From assembly GCF_030681155.1 (NCBI RefSeq), contig NZ_JAUXXE010000039.1, positions 1-64,000 on the forward strand: a stretch of 64,000 bases of DNA, given 5' to 3'. Both the position numbers and the translations under genes were made by a program. The notes beneath the pieces were generated by a model. The model did no database searches and was not told where the DNA came from. It saw nothing but the letters and a program-made list of their open reading frames with translations. The DNA is from Phenylobacterium sp. GTDB taxonomy: Bacteria; Pseudomonadota; Alphaproteobacteria; Caulobacterales; Caulobacteraceae. Shown piece after piece: positions 59,665 through 64,000 of this stretch (position 1 is the first letter of the stretch; every line of letters starts with the position of its first letter).

Positions 59665-59973
59665 ATGATCACCGGCCCCCAGATCACCGCCGCCCGCGCC
59701 CTGACCGGCGTCAGCCAGACCAAGCTGTCCATCCGCTCTGGCCTGGACCTGGCCGCGATCCGCCGCCTGGAGGCCAAGCGCGCCGTCCACAGTGAGGACA
59801 ATGAGGCCCTGATGGCGGCCCGGCGGGCGCTGGAGGAGCTGGGCGCGGTGTTTATCGATGAGAGCGGCGGCTTTGGCGCCGGCGTCCGCCTGAAGTTCAG
59901 CCGCAGCCAGGCCCGCGCGATCGGCGCCTGGGAAGGCGAAGGCGGCGTTCCGGCCGACGACGACGTCCAGTAA
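59665..59973 (+). CDS. small HTH (XRE-like) transcriptional regulator
   Basis: A 102-residue protein. Residues 1-40 (MITGPQITAARALTGVSQTK, then IRSGLDLAAIRRLEA) form a lambda-repressor-like helix-turn-helix. The C-terminal part has the common ALEELGAVFIDE...GVRL ending. The GGAG at 59647-59650 suggests the ATG at 59665; an ATG seven codons upstream (59644) is possible. It lies 2 nt before the MazG-like gene. Confidence 0.78.
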   Translation: MITGPQITAARALTGVSQTKLSIRSGLDLAAIRRLEAKRAVHSEDNEALMAARRALEELGAVFIDESGGFGAGVRLKFSRSQARAIGAWEGEGGVPADDDVQ

Positions 59974-59975
59974 GG

Positions 59976-60365
59976 ATGCGCTTTCGTGTCCAGAAGCTGA
60001 TCCGCGACCGTCTGCCCGCCATCATGCGCGCCCAAGGGCTGCAGGTCTTCGACCGCCGGCTGAATGCTGCCGAGTTCATCGCCGCGCTCAAGGACAAGCT
60101 GGTCGAAGAGGCGCAGGAGGTCGGCGCGGCCACCGGCCGGGCCGACCTCATCGACGAACTTGCGGACGTCATGGAGGTGATCGCCGCCCTGGCCGAGGCG
60201 AGCGGCGTGACGCCGGGCGAGATCGAGGCGCGCCGGCGGGCCAAACGAGCTGAACGCGGCGGCTTTGATGAGCGCGTCTTCAACGCCGCCGTGGAAGCGC
60301 GCGACGGATTGCCGGCCGCCGAATACTATCTGGCGCGGCCGATGCAGTATCCCCGCGAGGATTGA
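59976..60365 (+). CDS. MazG-like nucleotide pyrophosphohydrolase
   Basis: A 129-residue all-alpha NTP pyrophosphatase-type protein. VQKLIRDRLPAIMRAQG at the N-terminus, KDKLVEEAQEVGAATG and LIDELADVMEVIAALAE give the EExxE...ExxD metal-binding pattern of phosphoribosyl-ATP pyrophosphohydrolase/MazG relatives. It probably cleans up non-canonical nucleotides; the exact substrate is unknown. It follows the HTH gene by 2 nt with an AAGG site inside that gene's stop. Confidence 0.85.
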   Translation: MRFRVQKLIRDRLPAIMRAQGLQVFDRRLNAAEFIAALKDKLVEEAQEVGAATGRADLIDELADVMEVIAALAEASGVTPGEIEARRRAKRAERGGFDERVFNAAVEARDGLPAAEYYLARPMQYPRED

Positions 60366-60373
60366 GCCACAGC

Positions 60374-60634
60374 ATGAAGCACGCGGGTCCGCAGGCTTTG
60401 GACGGGCTGGAGCCCCTGATCGCCCAACTGCGCACGCTTCCGGGCATGGTCGAAAAGAAGCGCGGCGTCTTCTACCGCAAGTCCAAGGCCTTCCTGCACT
60501 TTCATGAAGACCCAGCCGGGCTGTTCGCCGACCTACGCGCGGCCGAGGGCGGGGACTTCGACCGCTATGACGTCAGCCTGCCGGCCGCGCGCCAGGCGCT
60601 GATCGCCATCGTCGCCGCTCGCCTCAAGGCCTAG
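60374..60634 (+). CDS. small conserved-type hypothetical protein
   Basis: An 86-residue protein (KHAGPQALDGLEPLIAQLRT, then MVEKKRGVFYRKSKAFLHFHEDP and FDRYDVSLPAARQALIAIV). The pattern of a short predicted-binding domain with RKSKAFLHFHED suggests a small alpha/beta protein. I know similar ORFs only as hypotheticals. ATG 60374 is 13 nt after GAGG; a TTG at 60362 overlapping the upstream stop is the alternative. It ends inside the 3' end of the convergent gene. Confidence 0.7.
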   Translation: MKHAGPQALDGLEPLIAQLRTLPGMVEKKRGVFYRKSKAFLHFHEDPAGLFADLRAAEGGDFDRYDVSLPAARQALIAIVAARLKA

Positions 60635-61151
60635 CCGACCAAGGCTCGACCTGCCCAATGATCGTCAGCGGCCGGTCGCTGACGACCGCGTCCAGCACCC
60701 CTCGCCAAATCTCGGCGTTCGTCAGCCATCGCGAGGCGCCATCGGCTACCTTGAACCCAAGAACCACCTGCCGGAGCCGACAATCGGCAAGGTCGGCGGC
60801 CACAGCGGCGGCCCGCTCCAGGCGATCAGGATGCGCCGGGTCGGCGGTGGCGCTGCCCAGGACCTGGAACAGGCGCCCCTGCACCTGCTCGGCAAGCAGC
60901 CGGGGCGCGGCGATTTTCAGGGTGTGGAACCAGGCGATGGCCAGATCCACCGGCCCTGAACGCTCGACAGCAGCGGTGAGCGCAGCGGCGAACGCCTGCT
61001 GGTCATGATAGTCGCAATCGAAGCCGGACTCGCCAAACGCCTGCGAGGCCCGGCGCGACAAAAGCGAAAGGCGCCCGCCGTCGCTGGCGAGCGCCTCCAC
61101 AAGTTCTGAAAGCATGCCTGTGCCGCCCACCACCAGGATGTGCGCCGGCAT
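60624..61151 (-). CDS. SDR-like NAD(P)-binding protein
   Basis: A 175-residue protein with an N-terminal Rossmann motif ILVVGGTGMLSELVEAL (residues 4-20) but without a visible YxxxK active site, so it may bind the cofactor without classical SDR catalysis. The middle reads DLAIAWFHTLKIAAPRLLAEQ. It starts 5 nt after the clpP stop on the same strand and is probably read through from clpP. Confidence 0.75.
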   Translation of the reverse strand: MPAHILVVGGTGMLSELVEALASDGGRLSLLSRRASQAFGESGFDCDYHDQQAFAAALTAAVERSGPVDLAIAWFHTLKIAAPRLLAEQVQGRLFQVLGSATADPAHPDRLERAAAVAADLADCRLRQVVLGFKVADGASRWLTNAEIWRGVLDAVVSDRPLTIIGQVEPWSARP

Positions 61152-61156
61152 CGGCC

Positions 61157-61771
61157 TTAGTCGTCCGAGCGCGTCTCGTAGACGTGGTCGACGAGGCCCC
61201 ACTCCTTGGCTTCCTCAGCGGTCATGAAGGTGTCGCGGTCGAGCTTTTCCTCGACCTCGTCATAGGTCCGGCCGGTGTGCTTGGCGTAGATTTCGTTCAA
61301 GCGGCGCTTGGTCTTGATGATGTCCTCGGCGTGGCGCTCGATATCGGAGGCCTTGCCCGAGTAGCCGCCCGACGGCTGGTGGACCATGATGCGGGCGTTG
61401 GGCAGCGAGATGCGCGAGCCCTTTTCACCGGCCATCAGCAGGAACGAGCCCATCGACGCGGCCATGCCCATGCAGAGCGTCACCACCGGCGACTTGATGT
61501 ATTGCATGGTGTCGTAGATCGCGAGGCCCGACGTCACCACTCCACCAGGGGAGTTAATGTACATCTGGATCTCTTTCTTGGGGTTCTCGGCTTCGAGATA
61601 GAGCAGCTGGGCGCAGATGAGCGCCGACATGCCGTCCTCGACCGGACCGTTCAGGAAGATCACCCGTTCCTTCAGCAGGCGGGAGAAAATATCGAAGGCG
61701 CGTTCGCCGCGGCTGGTTTGCTCCACGACCATGGGCACCAGGTTCAGCGCGGTGATCTGCGGGTCACGCAT
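61157..61771 (-). CDS. clpP: ATP-dependent Clp protease proteolytic subunit
   Basis: Barrel-forming serine protease that pairs with ClpX and ClpA. The 204 residues contain the triad Ser106 (GMAASMGSF), His131 ([10 protein letters not shown]) and Asp180. The ATG at 61771 gives the typical [27 protein letters not shown] order; the longer frame upstream is not ClpP-like. It is downstream of tig, with a terminator between. Confidence 0.97.
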   Translation of the reverse strand: MRDPQITALNLVPMVVEQTSRGERAFDIFSRLLKERVIFLNGPVEDGMSALICAQLLYLEAENPKKEIQMYINSPGGVVTSGLAIYDTMQYIKSPVVTLCMGMAASMGSFLLMAGEKGSRISLPNARIMVHQPSGGYSGKASDIERHAEDIIKTKRRLNEIYAKHTGRTYDEVEEKLDRDTFMTAEEAKEWGLVDHVYETRSDD

Positions 61772-61877
61772 AGAAGAAAGCCTCTCTGGATTGGTCGACT
61801 CTGCGCGCAGAGCCGCGTTCCCCACCGATATCGCGTGGCGGAGGGGCCAACGCAAGGTGACCGATGGTCCTAAAGAA

Positions 61878-61904
61878 AATCCCTCCCCTGTTCGGGGAGG
61901 GATT
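61878..61904 (-). terminator. tig terminator
   Basis: A perfect 11-bp stem (AATCCCTCCCC and complement) with a 5-nt loop, followed on the minus strand by TTTTCTTT. It separates tig from clpP. Confidence 0.88.
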
Positions 61905-61933
61905 CTGATGGTTCGGCAGACGTTTTTTGACGC

Positions 61934-63298
61934 TTAGGCGCCGTAGCCGTCCGGCATGTCGTCTTCCTTGAGCAGGTCTTCTTTGGAAACCTTCTCGTCG
62001 GTCACGGTGGCCTTGTTGACGATCAGGTCGACAACCTTGTCCTCGAAGATCGGGGCGCGAAGCTGAGCCTGCATGTTCGGGTTCTGACGGAACATGTCGA
62101 AGATCTGCTGGGCTTGCTGGCCGTAGCGCATGGCTTCGGCGCGCATGGCTTCCAGCAGTTCCTGCTCGGTGACCTGCACTTCGTTGGCGCGGCCGATCTC
62201 AGCGAGGACCAGGCCGAGGCGCACGCGGCGCTCGGCGATCTTGCGGTACTCGGTCTGCAGCTGGTCGTCCGACTTCTCGGAATCTTCCGGCGGCAGGCCG
62301 CCACGTTCCTTGTCCTGCTGAACTTGCTGCCAGATGGCGGCGAACTCAGCTTCCACCATCTTCGGCGGCAGCGGGTAGTCGGGGCGCTCGTCGAGCACGT
62401 CCAGCAGAGCGCGCTTCAGCTTGAAGCGCGAGGCGCCGGCGTACTGCGACTCCAGGTTCGTCTTCAGCAGTTCCTTGAGCTTATCGAGGCTCTCGATGCC
62501 CAGGCGCTCGGCCATGGCGTCATCGATCTTCGATTCCACCGGGGCGCGGACTTCCTTCACCGTGGTGGTGAACTCGGCGTCCTTGCCGGCCAGGTTGGCG
62601 GCTTGGTAGTCGGCGGGGAAAGCCACCTTCACGATGACTTCGTCGCCGGCCTTGGCGCCGACCAGTTGTTCTTCAAAGCCCGGGATGAACTGACCCGAAC
62701 CGAGCACCAGCTCCGAATCGGTGGCCGTGCCGCCTTGGAACGCTTCGCCGTCGATGCGACCGACGAAGTCGATCACGATCTGGTCGCCGTCCTTGGCCTT
62801 CACCGACTTGCCGGTGCGCGGCTCGTAGGTGAGGTTTTGCTTGCCGAGCTCTTCGACGGCCTCTTCGACTTCAGCGTCGGTCGGCTCGTAAACCGGACGC
62901 GTCAGCGCGATCTTGGTCAAATCGGTCGGCTCGAAGTCCGGCATGATTTCGACAGCGATCTCGTAGGAGAGGTCGGCCTTGCCGTCGATCACCTGGGCGA
63001 TGTCGCCCTCGGGCTTCAGGTCAGGCTCGCCCGCAGGGCGCAGCTTGTTGTCTTCCAGCACCTTCTGGGTGGTCTCGGTGATGGTTTGCTCCACCACTTC
63101 GGCCATCAGAGCCTTACCGTGCAGGCGACGGACGTGGGCGGCCGGAACCTTGCCAGGACGGAAGCCCTTGATGTTGAGCTGCGGCGTGATCTCGACGATC
63201 CGCGCCTCAAGCCGTTCGTTAAGGTCCGCGACCGGGACGGTCACGCCGTAGACGCGGCTCAGGCCTTCGCCAGACTTTTCAACGATCTGCATCGACAT
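61934..63298 (-). CDS. tig: trigger factor
   Basis: Ribosome-associated chaperone and peptidyl-prolyl isomerase, 454 residues. The N-terminal ribosome-binding loop includes [19 protein letters not shown] (about 43-61, with the GFRxGKxP signature). The FKBP-type domain covers about 160-245 ([20 protein letters not shown]), and the C-terminal chaperone arms follow. Two ATGs two codons apart (63298, 63292) can serve as the start. The tig-clpP-clpX grouping is standard. Confidence 0.96.
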   Translation of the reverse strand: MSMQIVEKSGEGLSRVYGVTVPVADLNERLEARIVEITPQLNIKGFRPGKVPAAHVRRLHGKALMAEVVEQTITETTQKVLEDNKLRPAGEPDLKPEGDIAQVIDGKADLSYEIAVEIMPDFEPTDLTKIALTRPVYEPTDAEVEEAVEELGKQNLTYEPRTGKSVKAKDGDQIVIDFVGRIDGEAFQGGTATDSELVLGSGQFIPGFEEQLVGAKAGDEVIVKVAFPADYQAANLAGKDAEFTTTVKEVRAPVESKIDDAMAERLGIESLDKLKELLKTNLESQYAGASRFKLKRALLDVLDERPDYPLPPKMVEAEFAAIWQQVQQDKERGGLPPEDSEKSDDQLQTEYRKIAERRVRLGLVLAEIGRANEVQVTEQELLEAMRAEAMRYGQQAQQIFDMFRQNPNMQAQLRAPIFEDKVVDLIVNKATVTDEKVSKEDLLKEDDMPDGYGA

Positions 63299-63497
63299 TC
63301 TCGAAATTCCGGAGTGCGGCGCTACCTCGCGCCAGCAGATCCGCCCTAGGGGTGAAACGATGGTCGCCGCCGAACAAGCGGCGGCGAGCGGGCGCTCTTA
63401 TGTCATTTCGCACGCGCCAGTCCAAGCGCAAAGACGGCGCTTTCCGACGGTGTTTCCGAACCCTAGGCTCCAAGCACGGCTTCGGAAAGCGAGCTTT

Positions 63498-64000
63498 ATG
63501 ACCCAGTCCATCGCAAAGACGGACCCGACGCGCGGACAAGCGTTCAACGACCTCGACGTCGCCAGGGCCTATGCGAATCGCGCGCCCTACCCTCCGGAGC
63601 TCTTCCGCCGCCTTGGCGAACTCGCCCCGAACCGCAACCGTGCGCTGGATCTCGGCTGTGGTCCGGGCAAACTGGCCCGGCCGCTGGCAGACATGTTCGC
63701 AAAGGTCGAGGCCGTTGATCCAGCCACCCCGATGATCGCCGTCGGGCGCGAGTTGGACGCCGGCGCCCATGCAAATATCGGATGGTGTCGACGGCCGAAG
63801 CCGCGCCGCTTTCCGGGCCATATGATCTGGTCGTGGCGGGCGTCAGCATCCACTGGATGGACCACGAGGTCCTGTTCCCCCGGCTTTGCACGGAGATGGC
63901 CGAAGGCGGCGTTATGGTCATCGTCGGCGGCGACGAGGCCAGCGATCCGCCCTGGGCGCGCGAGTGGCCCGAGCTGATGCGTCGATGGATAAGCCGTATG
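63498..64000 (+). pseudogene. class I SAM-dependent methyltransferase, frameshifted and cut by the window edge
   Basis: Starts MTQSIAKTDPTRGQAFNDLD, with the SAM-binding motif I ALDLGCGPGKLARPL near residue 50. At about 63776-63783 homology jumps to another frame: MVSTAEAAPLSGPYDLVVAG, then SIHWMDHEVLFPRLCTEMAE, then GGVMVIVGGDEAS, which is the normal continuation (motif IV DLVVAGVSIHWMD). One lost base near 63779 explains the shift. Beyond the shift the original frame is GC-rich non-coding translation. It is either a recent pseudogene or a sequencing error. The 3' end lies outside the window. Confidence 0.75.

Overview
The window is one contiguous stretch of a GC-rich alphaproteobacterial chromosome, almost certainly from Caulobacteraceae (Caulobacter/Phenylobacterium group; genus not resolvable by eye). 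The grounds are the lpxB-lpxI-lpxA-fabZ-lpxD-skp-bamA-rseP-dxr-cdsA-uppS-frr-pyrH-tsf-rpsB order, the use of LpxI (not LpxH), a clpX / cicA / clpP-tig locus, a full nuoA-N operon, and a 29-codon sidA-type SOS division inhibitor directly in front of dnaE. Nearly all of the window is housekeeping chromosome on the minus strand. I see no prophage, insertion sequence or CRISPR array.

Layout: (1) 0.1-15.2 kb: envelope biogenesis (lipid A, outer-membrane assembly, isoprenoid, phospholipid and undecaprenyl precursors) joined to translation genes (frr, pyrH, tsf, rpsB). (2) 15.4-25.4 kb: a proline-rich exported protein, a VOC protein, dnaE preceded by sidA with a LexA box, lolCD, DUF1467 protein, methylmalonyl-CoA epimerase, RNase J, coaX. 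(3) 25.4-41.2 kb: birA and the complete 14-subunit NADH dehydrogenase operon, read nuoA to nuoN on the minus strand. Two non-nuo genes are embedded in it: an NTF2/SnoaL-like protein between nuoD and nuoE, and a 68-residue lipoprotein between nuoH and nuoI. (4) 41.6-42.4 kb: two identical tRNA-Asp genes and the decayed remains of a cation-diffusion-facilitator transporter. (5) 42.4-48.9 kb: an accessory oxidoreductase block (Pr6Pr membrane protein, FMN reductase, GFA protein, Baeyer-Villiger-type monooxygenase, cytochrome P450, deaminase, aldo/keto reductase). (6) 49-52 kb: tRNA-Val, HU, lon. (7) 52-57.3 kb: exported amidohydrolase, a lipoprotein, a DUF3011 protein, a solute-binding protein, a 14-TM MFS exporter. 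(8) 57.3-63.3 kb: clpX and clpP-tig flanking a small divergent cluster (cicA, HTH protein, MazG-like pyrophosphohydrolase, small protein, NAD-binding protein). (9) A frameshifted methyltransferase runs off the right end.

The most notable item is a gene too short for ordinary ORF calling: a 29-residue membrane microprotein at 19560-19649 (minus). It has a good -35/-10 promoter with 17-bp spacing, and a GTTC-N7-GTTC LexA operator overlaps the -10 and start point. It matches what is known of Caulobacter SidA, and its 16-nt distance from dnaE implies that the replicative polymerase gene is read from an SOS promoter. Other points of interest are the two cistrons inside nuo, a histidine-rich loop in NuoL, a Fur-like box upstream of nuoA, hairpin-rich leaders of lon and rpsB, and the CDF pseudogene.
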